Origin: Pegea sp. RAD2-039
Lineage: Eukaryota > Chordata > Thaliacea > Salpida > Salpidae
Assembly: GCA_034620365.1 (NCBI GenBank)
Contig: JAQGEQ010000145.1
Location: 1 to 64,000, forward strand
DNA: 64,000 bases
Reading direction: 5' to 3'
This document shows positions 10,639 through 24,300 of this stretch, in pieces. Made by a program: the position numbers and the translations under genes. The notes beneath the pieces were generated by a model. The model saw only the letters and a list, made by a program, of their open reading frames with translations, did not search any database and was not told the origin of the DNA. How positions within the stretch are numbered: the stretch's first letter is position 1; each line of letters opens with the position of its first letter.

Positions 10639-13569
10639 TATTACAAAACCTTAATTAAATTAGAAACATAAAAAACTGGAAACTTGATTATAATAAAGTT
10701 TTATTAACACAGTTTCTGATAAAAAGTTTAAAAAATAGAAATTTTTATAGAAAATTAAAAATGTTTTATAAATATGAATAATTATAAAAAAATATTTTGG
10801 AATCATAAAATTTTAATGATTTGGAAACATCTTAATGATTTATGAAACTTGTTTAAATCATTTACAATAGATTATGAAAGTTTTATGCAAATATTAATTA
10901 GTAAATAATACAAAAAATTTAATAATAATATAAATCAAATGTTATGAAAAACTTTTAAATAATGCAAATAAATTGAAACAGGGTGAAAAATAGAGTTAAA
11001 TAATACTTATAAAAGTATAATAAATAAAAACTATAAAAGTTGATCATTAAAAAATCAGAAATATATTTATATTTTGAAAAATAATAATTATATATTTCTA
11101 AGGACTAAAAGATCAAAATACATAAAATACTTGCTGTAATATTTCTTACAATAAAAATAAAGATTATTTGGCAAAAATTTAGTAATCTGTATGTGATAAT
11201 ATTATACAAATAAATAAATAAATACTTTTCATACAAAAATTATATTAAAAAATATCTTTATACAAAAATGGAATATCTCTAAATTTTTAAGAACTCATGT
11301 AAAGTAAAAGTGAAATTGATGCTAAACGTCAAAAATGGATTTTCTTTAAACTACTTTAAACAATGATCCAATTCTAAAACTTTATAAGTCTGCAACGCCT
11401 GTGAACGTATATCATGTTATATTGTGCTAATTTCAAATCAACTTTTTACAATCTTTTCCTACATTTTTTGAAATATAAGCTTGCTTGACTGTAGCTTAAT
11501 GAATAACAAAAGCTGAAAGCTTAGTTAAAGGGATTTTGCTGATTAGACTGATCACATATCGATTTCTTCACTACAATAAATGTAAAAACCTCAGCATCGC
11601 TGTAGTATATAACAGTTATTAGAATATTCGTAGTCTGTAAATTGGTTTTAACACTTGCATGTCTAGAGACTTTCAAAATAGTTTGAAAGTGAGAATAATA
11701 TTTGGAAAGTTTATTTCAAAAAAAAAAATAGAGGAAATAAACCATTTTAAGACCAACTAATATTGCTTAGCGTTTGAGAATGTAAAGTTATTGAAAACTT
11801 AGAAAAATCTTCCTATAAAGTAAATGAAATAAAATATGACAACAAAATATAACTAATATAAGTGATAATAAATAATACAGTATAACCAACCAAAACTTTC
11901 CTCCGTTTTACACTCGATAAATAAAATAATTTGTTAACTAGTTTAATATTTTATTTTCATAAGTAGATTCGGCATAAAAAACTTGATATGACAATTGAAA
12001 AAATTTTTTTTGAAAAGACTAGTTCACTATAAAGCATAAAAAAAATTTAATAAGGAAATTTCTGTTGAATAATTAATGATTGAACCTATAAGACTGTTTG
12101 TATATGGGAGAATGAAACTAAACTCTCTATGATATATTATTTACAATTTAAACGCTGAAGTAACACATACGAGAAAAAAGATTATCCTGAAACTGTTTAT
12201 TTGTTTATGCCTTTTTTAGAATTTTCTTATTTTTGCTATATTTATAAACTAATTTTTTTCTGATTTATTTTTAATTTTATTTAATTTTCTTTTTTGTAAT
12301 TTTAGTACAGATAAATGCTAAAGTTTTTGACAACATGAAGACAATTTATAGTTTTTAGATAAATCAGATTGTTTTATTATAAAATGATTAATTAATTTTT
12401 ATTCTGTTTTCTCTCTCTTCTATTTTACTATTCATTAGAATGCTTTTATAATTCATTTTAATGACTTTTATAATAAAATTTTAAAGTGTTTTTAAGGCTC
12501 ATCATTCAACTAATGTAGTTTTTCTTATTATTATATCGTATCTAAAATAACTTCAAGAAAAATAGCGATAGTGATTTCTTGCTTCCTCTTTTTAATATTA
12601 AGTTGATTTATTTGTTTAATTGTATACTCATAAAAAATAATTAGTTTTTGTTCAAATTTAATTTGATAAAATAGATTATATTCTTCAGATTATTACTTTT
12701 TTAGACTTTATATCGGTAAAGGTTTGATTTTTTTTTCATTTGGAATCTGTTGAAGTTCTTAATTAGGAGAAAAAATCTGTAAAATATTCCTGAAAATTAT
12801 AAGTAAGAAATATTTTTATTAAAAGTTGTCAAATTATATGGATTTTAATATTTTAAAAACTTCATCTTTATTTTATTTAGCTAAACTGATTTAGTTTTTC
12901 AAAAGTTTATTTTTTCTATTAGAATAAAAATAAATAAAAATATTTAACAACTTTTTTTAAATATTCTATTTTCTTTCTGAATAACATTTTTTTTCAAACT
13001 AGTATTCAAATTTTTTCTGTTTTTTTTTCAACCTTATTTTTATTTCAAAAGTTATTAAAGGTCTTTTAATATTTATTCAACCATTTTTAAAACGATTTAA
13101 AAGATCTATATATTTTATCTTTATGTCTTCTTATATCTAATTTCTTTTTTTTATTGTTTTTATATTTTATGTTATTATAAATATAAATAATGATTTCATG
13201 CAATATTGTATTCTTATTTGACTGAACAACAAAATTATTAAACTTTAATTTAAGAAATGAACTTAAATTTAAATAAAAGTTTTTTAAATTTGATTTTTTA
13301 GATGTATTTTATCAAATGAAAAGAATTGTAAACATTTTTCTTGAGAATGGAAAATGAAAAAAAGATTATTTATGGAGAACTTGTTGTCTTGGGGTATAAT
13401 TATTTACAACTTTTTTAATTATTTGTTTTATTACTTTTCTAATGTGGCATAAATTATATTATTAGTTTTCATAAATATTTATGCTATAAAATATATATTT
13501 TTTGAATAGATAGTTTAAATATTTTTTAAGTAAATTTTGTGGTAGGAGCTTGAACTACACATTTTTTTG
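10639..13569. other. AT-rich intergenic desert between divergent LSD1 and Pellino genes
   Basis: About 2.9 kb of very AT-rich DNA with long A and T runs, no credible open frame, no recognised repeat family and no TGACGTCA. The promoters of LSD1 (-) and Pellino (+) should lie at its two ends, but I see no clear core element. Confidence 0.6.
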
Positions 13570-15142
13570 ATGATTAGTAGCCCAACTATTTACACAACAA
13601 ACTCTAATTTCAACCTCAAATTTATTAGCACAAACGGTTCACTTCCTGGAGGCAACAAAAGTAAGAAAAGAAGTTGTTTTCAATTAATTCGCCGACTTCA
13701 ACCAAATGGAGTAAAGCCAGGAGCTTGCCCAGAAATAACTCGACGGCTAGACGAAGCTAGTGTAAGTGACATCACATATTTATGCAACGTAGTAACAGCG
13801 TGTTTATAGTCATACAGGAATAAAAACCAACATAGTATTTCATACACTTTAAAGAAGAAAATAATTGTTATACCATACGAACATGATGCTTCAACTGATA
13901 TGTTCCAAATTGGTCGCTCAGCTGAACCTCAAATTGACTTTGTAGTAGTTGATGTAGTTCCGGGCTCTTCAATCCCATCTGGCGGTAAATCTGTCATCCA
14001 AACCTCGCCAACTCAAAGCACAATCTCGAGGTTTGCTTGTCGAATTCTATGTGATCGCGAGCCGCCTTATCGCGCTCGTATATACGCTGCTGGCTTCGAT
14101 TTCCACATGAATATCTCATTAGGGGTTAGTGATGTCATAAAAGGCGGTGATGACGTCATTAATCACGTGGTTGAAGCAGGAAAAAGCACCAAAATGGAGA
14201 AATGAAAACAACACAACCGATGGACTGACGACAAATGGAATTTTATTGATGCATCCAAAACAAGGTTTTCAATCTTCTACTGATCCTGAAGCTGCTGGAT
14301 GCTGGAGGGAAGTCTCCGTTGGAGGAGATATCTATCAACTCCGTTCATCAAGATCTTCACAATCACCTGGTCAAAAGGTAAGTGACGTCATCGCCAGTAA
14401 CGCGAGCTTATGACGTCATCACGTAGATTGACACTGAGGACAATGTGTTGATAGACGGGTCCTTAATCGACCTTTGTGGGACCACACTGCTGTGGCGGTC
14501 TTCAACTCATCTAGAGCATATGCCGGTTAGTTTGTTGATGACGTCATAAAGTTGCTGGTAACGTCATCATGTAGAATCCGCATGATATCGACGCGCTGAT
14601 TCGAAATATCAACCGTGGCCGACCACAATGCCCTGTGGGTCTGTCCACTTTGGCTTTTCCGTCACGTGATCGGGCCAATATTGTCACTGATAAGCAGCCC
14701 TGGGTTTATTTGGAGTGTGGACATGTCCATGGACGAATAGAGTGGGACAAAGGTGTAAAGAAAGATGGCAACAATATCTGTCCGTTATGCCGAAGTGTAA
14801 GTGACGTCATCAGTTCTTCATGGTGTTGATGACGTCATTGATAGGTTGGAAAATATGTGGCCCTTTGGATTGGTAGTGAACCAGCTTTTTATACGGATTG
14901 TGGACCACCTACACACTGTTTCAAGCCATGTGGCCATGTCTGTTCGAAGGACACTGTCCTGTAAGTTTTGTGTTTCTGATTAAATCATTTTATGACTAGT
15001 TGTCCCACAGTTACTGGTCACAAACTGTCCTGCCACATGGTACTCAAGAATACAATCGGATATGTCCTTTCTGTGCCACAACACTTGAAGGACGTCCTGG
15101 ATATATCCGGTTGATATGGCAAACTTCTGATGATGATTTCTG
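13570..15142 (+). CDS. PELI: Pellino E3 ubiquitin ligase
   Basis: Seven exons: 13,570-13,761; 13,810-14,124; 14,180-14,377; 14,427-14,525; 14,575-14,796; 14,845-14,960; 15,011-15,142. The product follows animal Pellino almost block for block: NGSLPGG and NGVKPG, the split FHA domain (NQHSISYTL, DMFQIGRS, STISRFACRI, RIYAAGFD), DGLTTNGILLMHP, then the RING-like C-terminus with QPWVYLECGHVHG, CPLCRS, CGHVC and CPFC. Known: it binds phosphorylated IRAK kinases through the FHA fold and ubiquitinates them in Toll/IL-1 receptor signalling. The ATG at 13,570 was chosen because the frame matches the Pellino N-terminus soon after; an upstream exon is possible. Introns 3 and 5 each carry two TGACGTCA copies, and introns 2 and 4 one exact plus one near copy. 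Confidence 0.96.
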
Positions 15143-15353
15143 ATTATTTAAAACTTTATTCATAAACTTTAGAATTTATTTTTTTTTATCTTTTTTAATT
15201 TTTTTTTTAATAAATCTTGTTGGGGTAAAATATCTTCTTTTTTATTTCGATCTTATGACGTCATTGCTTGTTTGCTAATAATGAATTTGTAATAAAATTT
15301 CCACAAAAACTCAATTTTCATTTGACGAGTTTATTTATGCGCGATTCAAATTA
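15143..15353. other. Shared 3' flank of two convergent genes
   Basis: Only 211 nt separate the Pellino stop (+) from the stop of the VWA/CCP/EGF gene (-). The stretch has AATAAA-type signals on the plus strand (AATAAA near 15,210 and 15,292) and one TGACGTCA near 15,255. Confidence 0.5.
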
Positions 15354-18300
15354 TTAGAAATTGTCATTTATACAAACAAAACAGATTCCTGAACCAGTCC
15401 AAGTGCCCCACATCTGTCCCAAATTAACTGCCCGATTCAATCCCATCTTTATCATTCCTCCTGAACCTAAAAATCGACTTGAGAAGCTCTTTGTGACGTC
15501 ATTGTTGTTGCTAACTCCGATGAAGGTTTTTTCAAACTTGAAAGTTGCTTGGACGAAAGCTTGATAGAAGTTTCTGAAACTTACAGACGATCTTTTCCTA
15601 CAACAACAACATCTCAATTTCAACAATCTCACAATTAACAACTTACAAAAGTAGTTCTTTTCCCCACGCGCTTATCTGACTATCAGTGACGTCATTGATG
15701 ACGTTGAAGTGATAATGTGAAGGAAGGTAATTGTACCATAAATCAAATTTCAGCTGAAAATCATCAATATTTTTCACAAATTTCATTTCTTCATTTCTCT
15801 TACCTTCTTCACATTAGAATCAACAACGATAACAGATTTCATATTACAAGATTTGAACCCTCCTCCATAAAAATCAAAGATTGAATCATACATGGATCGA
15901 TACGGTTCAATGAACACACTGACCCCTTTCAATGACCCTAAAATCTCCCCCGACCTCAAATCAATACTCTGGTTACAAGGTATCTTCAAACAAAAGAAAT
16001 CCGAGTCTCCTACGAACATTCGCGTTAGTGACATCATCACTTGATGACGTCATCACCTGTCCACGTGGGTTCTAACCCGCGATATGAGCATTCGAAAACT
16101 CCATCACCAACTAATATGTAACCCGCGTTACAAGACACGTGACATCGAGATTTAATGACGTTTGAATTGCTGCAAGTTAATTGACCATTTGCAGGCTTCT
16201 GTGGCGTCTTGCATCGCGTTTTCGCGCACCCCCAAGGTTCTCGTGGTGCCCATTCCAAATCGACGCCACAAAACTAAGAAGATGACGTCATCATAATATC
16301 ACGTGACATCTTCGAAGCTTTACCTTATATGGAGTGCCAAAGATGGCCATATGAGGCGGACACAAAATGTAACAAAACGACTCGCGCTGGTCGCCATTTG
16401 TACACATCGATGACGTCACTTGCTTTGCGTTTATTGGTCCACAGCTAGTTCGTAGACAAGAGGTGGTTTGTCCGGACCATTTACCATTAGGTTGACAAAT
16501 ACTAAACAAACGATGACGTCATCAGATAACATTTGATGACGTTTATTATCAAAATCACTCACCGCTCTCTACTACCCTTTAGTGAGTAACCGTCATGACA
16601 CCCCAGCTCACATCTTGATCCAATCTGACCTTCATTTGAACATCTCACTGTCTGAGGTCCAGTCTCTGCAGCTGATGACGTCATCACTGTTGTAGTTGTC
16701 GTCGGCGCTTGAGTTGTTGATGACGTCATCACCGATAATGAGCGAATTGAGTTTAAATCAAAACCATCATCGACCAAGTCAGATGGTATCGCTGGTTTGA
16801 TGACGTCACAACCATCCGCCACACAACCCCATTGTGCATCAGAAGGTCCAGACCACTGTCCAGTGGGTAGACAACGACGAATGTTACCTTGCTGTGGTAC
16901 TTGCCCATCTGGACATCTTAATTCACAAGTTGTCCCGACCTTCATTATGATGTCATCACAATAAGATGTTGGGGAATCCCCTTTCATGTTGGGATCTTCA
17001 GAGCAAAGAGCTGAAGGATACAGATGTGAGTAAAATGTGAGAAGATGAAGTCTCAGATGTTACCTTGTTCGCATCTTTCACCAAAATAGTTTTCGAGACA
17101 TTTACACACGAAACCAGTTTCGATTGATTCACATTTGGCGTTATTCTGACAAGGATTTTCATCACAAAAATCGATCTTGTCTTTACAAGTACTTCCAGTG
17201 AAGCCTCCTGGACATTCACATTTGAAAGAGTTAGGATAATCGATGCAAAGACCTAAATAGGAGTCTTCTTAAAAGATGAAATCATGAGATGAAGATAAAC
17301 AAACCGTTATTAGAACAAGGACTTGAAAGACACTCATCAATATCTACATCACATGTACTTCCACTAAATCCATTAAAACATTCACAAAAGAATCCGTTTA
17401 AAAGATCAAGACATTTAGCTACAAATCAAATCTGTTGGAAGACGCTAGTTTGAAGCTGATGACGTCACTCACCATTTGGACTACACGGGTTAGATGCGCA
17501 TTCGTCAATATCGATTTGACAATTTTCTCCACTGTATCCATCAACACAAAAACATAAGTAAGAACCAAAAGTATCTGGAAACATTGAACGTTTACAACAG
17601 TTACATTCAAAGTAACTAAAGGTTTTATTGCTGGCAGGTGATACTGTCATCACCATGTCAACGACAAAGACAACTCACACCCTTGACAACCTTGTCATCT
17701 TTCTTGTCCATCACTATAGGACTGTTACCCTCCTCTGCAGCAGGGCTGAACTATCCCTACTCTTTAGACCCAATGTCTGGTGTCATGGGACAGTCTTCTG
17801 TCTTGCCTACTCCTAGAGCCTTAGTTTTTCCGAAAAACCAAGAGATAGTGGGACTATTAAACTATAGTTGGGAAATATATTGTCCATATCTGATAGGTGG
17901 TAAAATGAAATCTCCGACGACGCCGGGATTCGAACTCACGCTCAATACCGTAGCAGTTAACATCTCGTCGCTTGTCTCAAAACAATCTTTAAAAATTAAC
18001 CCAACTATTTCGCAAGTCTTCAAGCTGTTTTTTCTGACTTTTGTGTCTTATTAAGCTAAGTGGATGTTTAAGAATTAAACTTGTGCAAGATAAGGAGGAT
18101 CTTATGTAATCTTTTAACTATTTGAATTCTTTTGTAAGTTTAAAGTTCTATTAATTGATAAAAATATGATGTGTCACTGAAATGCCATTTTTTATATTTT
18201 TTTCTTTCTATATTTGTATCTTAATTATACATAATAGCTGTTATTATATTTATACTATTTGTGAGAATATGTGTTAGAGAGAGGTGCTCTTTTCAAGCAC

Positions 18301-21300
18301 CCTCCTTCGTGTTTATTGAAATAAAATAAAAAATGTTATAATTGGGAAATTTCTGAACGTATCTGAGTCTTGAAAAGCTTTTAAATCTTAGGAAAGATTA
18401 CCCTAAAAGCAATAAAAACAACGCTAATAGTACCTGCCTTGTAGAAATTCCAAATGTAACATTCAAACAAACATAATTTGATTATCAACAACCTTTAAAT
18501 TATTTCATCAATTATTTAGAAATGCTTGAAACCAACATCACCTCTAGAAGGTAAAAATATCGGAAACCAAAAGTTTAAATCTTTCTTTTTGAAAAAAAAA
18601 TATCCAAACATTCGATCAACTTAATCAATCCAAGATAAAAGAACTTATAAAGGTTGCAAAGAGCTTATGAAGTTATAACCAACTTTTTAGATAAGCAACA
18701 TACTGAACCATCAAATACTTCCCTTGGCTTGATAACCAGCTTGTGATGGAACCAGAAAATAAAGCTGAGTTGCTAAACAATCAATTTAATAGCGTTTTTA
18801 TAACCGATGATGGCAATACTCCTTCTCTCTCCTACTCCGACATTCTTACAAATGTCTCTGAGATGATAGATCTTGACATAACGGTCGATATGATTGATAA
18901 GGCTATTTCTTCTGTAAAATCATCAGTTTCCAACACCCCAGATCAGATCACAGCTTTGTTTATCACTACCTTTATCGCTACTCTTTAACATCACTCTGAG
19001 GCGAGGAAGAGTTCCACAAATTTGGAAGAAAGCTATTATTACTCCAATTTATAAGAAGGGTCCCAGAAACACTGCACTTAACTACAGACCAGTTTCGCTG
19101 ACTTCAATTATTTGCAGAACTCAAGAGCATATCATTCACAATCATATGACCAGTCATTTGATGGAGCACCATCCAATATCTGATGTTCAGCAAGGCTTTG
19201 TGAAATGGAGATCTTCTCTGACTCAATATCTCACTTTTCTTAACGAGCTTACAGTGCAGTATGAAAGTGATACTCTTTGTGACATCATATATCTCGATTT
19301 TACTAAAACGTTTGATTCTGTCCCACACAATAAGCTCATTATTGCTTTACAAAATTTGAAAATCAACAATTTAGTCTTAAACTGGATTGAAGATTACTTA
19401 TCAGGTAGAACCCAACAAACTCGTGTAGAAAGATCTTTATCTACTTCTAATCAAATCACCAGTGGTGCTCCTCAGCGTTCCGTTATAGGCCCCCTTATTC
19501 ATTTGCTTTGCACAAAAGATGTCATCAGAAGACTAGTAGTAGTAGATGGTGTCAGTGTGTTTGTGTATGCAGATGACATCAAGCTATTATCTTGCAATCC
19601 TTCAAAACTTCAAACTACACTACACACTGTAGAAAACTGGTCTACGAATTAGCAGCTCAGAATCAAGCCCACAAAGTTTGAACTTATAACTTTTTTCTCG
19701 TAAGCCAGCTGCAAATTCCTTTAACCAATACTCCATCAATAGATTTATTATTCAACGAGTATCTTCGGTCCTAGACCTTGGCATACCTCTATCATCTGAC
19801 TTTAAATGGCGCAATTATGTTTCTTAAACCTTTGGAAAATCAATCAACCTTGTCTTCCTTATTATAAAGACCTTTAATTCTAAGGACCCATGCTTTTTTA
19901 TCAATCTTTTCGAATTGTACGCACGTCCAATTCTTGAATACAATATTAGTGCATGGATGCCATATCAAGTTAGTGATATCAAAAAAAACGAATCTGTTCA
20001 GGCCACATTTACGAGATTAGTATGCAGGAAATTTAATATTAAATACGATAGTTATAAACATCGTCTCAGCTTCTTCAATTTAGATACTTTGGAAATCCGA
20101 CGGATTAAATACAACTTAATTCTTATTTTTAAAACTATCCATAAATTAATTGGCCTTCAGTTAGATGATTTCTTCTTCTTCATTAGTCCTTCCCTCAAGT
20201 TATATCAGCTCAGACGACACACCTTATATCTTAATAAGCCTATATCACCTGGTACATTAATCAGAGCAAATTTTTTCCCATACCGCACAATTAGTACATG
20301 GAATCAGCTGCAATCAGACATTGTCATGTCGAAGTCGCTCGCGTTTTTCAAGCAGAAGTTGAACCGTTATAATATTGCCAACATTTCCGTTTCTGAACTG
20401 TGATTTTCTCCTATTTTATATTATCAACATTCTACGTAATTTTTAAGGAAATGAATATTTCAGCAAAAATTTCTCAAAAAATTTGTATTATTTTACAACT
20501 ACCTCACTGGAAGTGATCTGCAACTCAAGTTACTGTATAGATCTCGAAAGGTGTAACCCTTAGAAACGACCTCAAGTAACCTCATTATTAACTTACTTGC
20601 ACATTGAAAGTTCTTTGCACAACTTTTATCATTTAAACATTCATCAATATCATCTTCACAAGTACTTCCAGTGAAACCTCGAAGACATTCACATTTGAAA
20701 GAGTTAGGATAATCGATGCAAAGACCTAAATAGGAGTCTTCTTAAAAGATGAAGTCATGAGATGAAGATAAACAAACCGTTATTAGAACAAGGACTTGAA
20801 AGACACTCATCAATATCTACATCACATGTACTTCCACTAAATCCATTAAAACATTCACAAAAGAATCCGTTTAAAAGATCAAGACATTTAGCTACAAATC
20901 AAATCTGTTGGAAGACGCTAGTTTGAAGCTGATGACGTCACTCACCATTTGGACTACACGGGTTAGATGCACATTCGTCAATATCGATTTGACAATTTTC
21001 TCCACTGTATCCATCAACACAAAAACATAAGTAAGAACCAAAAGTATCTGGAAACAGAAAAAGTTTCCTAGGCTTATATCACCTTTAATGACCTTAACTT
21101 GAAACCAATTCAAAGCTTAAAATATATTCTCAAGTTACTGTATAGATCTCGAAAGGTGTAACCCTTAGAAACGACCTCAAGTAACCTCATTATTAACTTA
21201 CTTGCACATTGAAAGTTCTTTGCACAACTTTTATCATTTAAACATTCATCAATATCATCTTCACAAGTACTTCCAGTGAAACCTTCAAGACATTCACATC

Positions 21301-24300
21301 TGCAGCAATTCGCGCAGTGAAGTCATAGCAACTAGTACAACATAGCTTACTGGTACTGATCGTCTTCAGATATACATCTTGAGTTTTGTGGGCAGGGGTT
21401 ATTTGAGCAAGGGTCAATGACCTGCTCACAAAGTTGGCCCTGATAATTGGCTTCACAGTCACAAATAAACCCCAAAAATGAGTTTTCATCAACTCTGCAA
21501 TCTCCTGTAATTTTTCTTCTGATTTAGAAAACTAAAATTCTTTTAAAACTTCAAAAGAACTCGAAGAAAGTTGTAAAGGAGTAAATTCAGGAGACCTACC
21601 ATTGAAGCAAGGTTTCATTTCGCACAAATCCACTTTTTCTTCACAATATTTACCGCGATAAGCCGAAGTACATCTACATCTGATCCCTAAAACATCATCA
21701 ATTAGCTTTTAAATCTTCAACAATTCATCAACAAACCATTTTGGCTGTTTTCACAAATGCCCCCGTTCAAACAACGATCATTACTGCAAGCTTCTTCTTC
21801 GCAGTTGTCTCCTTCAAACCCTACCAGAATAATAATCACCAAAATTACGTCATTAAGCGGTGACGTCACCAACCATTGAGACATTGACAGGTGTATGACA
21901 TCTTTTCTTTTTCCAAGCATATCCCAGCGTTCAAACAAGGTCCTGACTCACAAGGATTGATCCCTATGCAAATATAGAGTCACTATGACGTCACTATGAC
22001 GTCACTAGTTCGTAATTGTTCCTCACTTTCACAAAAAGGTCCAGTTGTTGACCACTGTCCACTAGATTGACATAAAGTGGTCTTCGTGGACTTGTAACCA
22101 GGACAACAAGTGAAGAAACATCTCGAACCGATTACGTCACCTTTTAAACACATCATTGTTTCACATGGTTGTGACGTCATCAACTGCGTCATGTCACATC
22201 GATTTTCTGAGCCAGCTTGACAGATTTCAGAGCCAATCAATCTGCGAAATATGGTGATAACCCCATAGTAACATCGTGACGTCATCAACTAACCTTTGAA
22301 GGTCAACTAGACCTTCATAGTCATCGAGAACTTTTCCATATTTGCTGAAAGGCTTCGAAGCAATTTGAACAAGATTCTCGAATCGAAACTTCTTTCCAAC
22401 TGCTATCGTCATCACTTTCGATTGCTTCTTCAAAAGCTCTGATGTCTCTGTGACGTCATCGTTCGTGATTCCGTCAGTGAAGAAGATTGTGATGTGGGGT
22501 AGGAAGGAGCGACGACCTTTTCCGTTGATGACGTAATCATTGAGAGCGCTATCGAGCGCGATTCTAGTGTATGTTCCTACTCCTTCGTATATGATGTCAT
22601 CTACAGCCTGAAATAATGACGTCATCAGTAACCAACGACGTCATCAGTGATTGAAACCTGTAGAAGAAGTTTCTTGTTTGGTAAATCGTTGTAGCTCCAC
22701 AACTTGTTAATTTTGCTGTTGTACGTCATCAACGCCACCTGTGACAAATTGATTGGACGATGTCTGAAAATAGTGATGACGTCATCACTAACCTGGATAC
22801 CGCCAGGTCCAATTTCAAGACTTGAAATCATAAATTTGACAAAATTCTTAATTTTTTTGAAGTTATTCGCACGAACACTAGATGAAGAATCCAAAACGAA
22901 TAAAACATCAAATTCATCGCGACAAACTACGTCACAAATGATGACGTCACAAACAGTGATGACTATGACATCATTAACTCACTTTCAGGTACATCGCAGT
23001 CTTTTCCTTCAAAACCTTTCTTACATGTACACAAGTAATCGTTTTCAGCGTTACTACAGTCGCCATAGAGACATGGATTTGATAAACAATTGTCAATTAT
23101 CTGTTGGCATTGTAAACCCGAGTATCCAGGACGACAATCACATATGAAGCTGTTTGCTGCATCTCTACAAGATCCTCCATTGTAACATGGATCTGATAAA
23201 CATTCATCTAAATCAATTTCACAATTGCGACCCACAAATCCATTCAAACAAGTACAAAGATAATTTCCGGGTGAATTTTCACAAAGACCTCCGTTTTGGC
23301 AGGGAAGTGAATCACATTCATCTTTTCCTACATTATCATGACGTCATAATACATCGTCGAAAACGCGGAACACACTTACCAAAACAGAAACCAGTTCCTG
23401 ATGACCATTTTGGTAACCCTGTTTCGCTGTCAATGATACAATAAATAAAACAAGACTCAACATCTTCTGCTGCTGATTCCTTGAAGCAAGAAGATATTGA
23501 CGTTATTTAGAAGAATCATGACGTCACAATCACCTGGCAATCGCGATTACCAGCTGCTGGAAAGTAGTCGAAACCAGAATCGCAAGTTAACTCGCATTTT
23601 TCACCCAGCTTTTCTGATTCACAAGACTTTCGCATCCCAAAAGGTAGACCCAACTTCGGACACGTCATTTCTATCGATGTACGTCATCAAGTAGCAGTGA
23701 CGTCATCACACAAATCTTACCAGTGCAAAACCATAGAGGATTGGACCAAGTGCCGTCATACTGACAAATAGTGGTTGAATTACCCATTAATATTTGACCT
23801 GGACAGCATTTTGCCTCACAAACTGTCCCGACTGAGTAATCATCACTGGTACAAATAATTTGAGAGCATTGACTTGGATTGGTCAGCTCATTAAAGGGAC
23901 ATTTTATCTGGACAATATCATTTTGTGCCTTGCAAATTGTCACTGATAATTTTCTGTAAGAGAGACAAAGTGACGTCATCAGAAGTGACGTCATTGACAT
24001 ACTCTATGATTGTGAGTAATTCCATGAAAGTACTTTCGATGTTAAAAGCATAATTGTCATCTGGATCAGAAGCAATCAACTTAATCTCATCTTCATCAGC
24101 ATCTCTGATACCAATCGCAATAACTCTTGATTTTAGTTGAAGTAATCTCGAAGCCTCTGAAATTACCAACTCGTAAAGATTTGCAACCAATTTCAACGGG
24201 TTAGTAGTGATCAGTTACCAGGCAACTTGTCGAATTCCTGCGTTTGTCCGTCTGTTATCACCATGGTAAGATGGGGGGTGAAAGGACGGATGCCAGTCGA

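Noticed and set aside
16788-16808. 21-nt GT-AG intron in the sushi region
   Set aside because: Too short for a spliceosome; the frame is open across it, so it is treated as exon (GCDVIKPA).
22704-23147. 147-codon plus-strand frame
   Set aside because: It is antisense to VWA and EGF exons with clear domain sequence on the minus strand.
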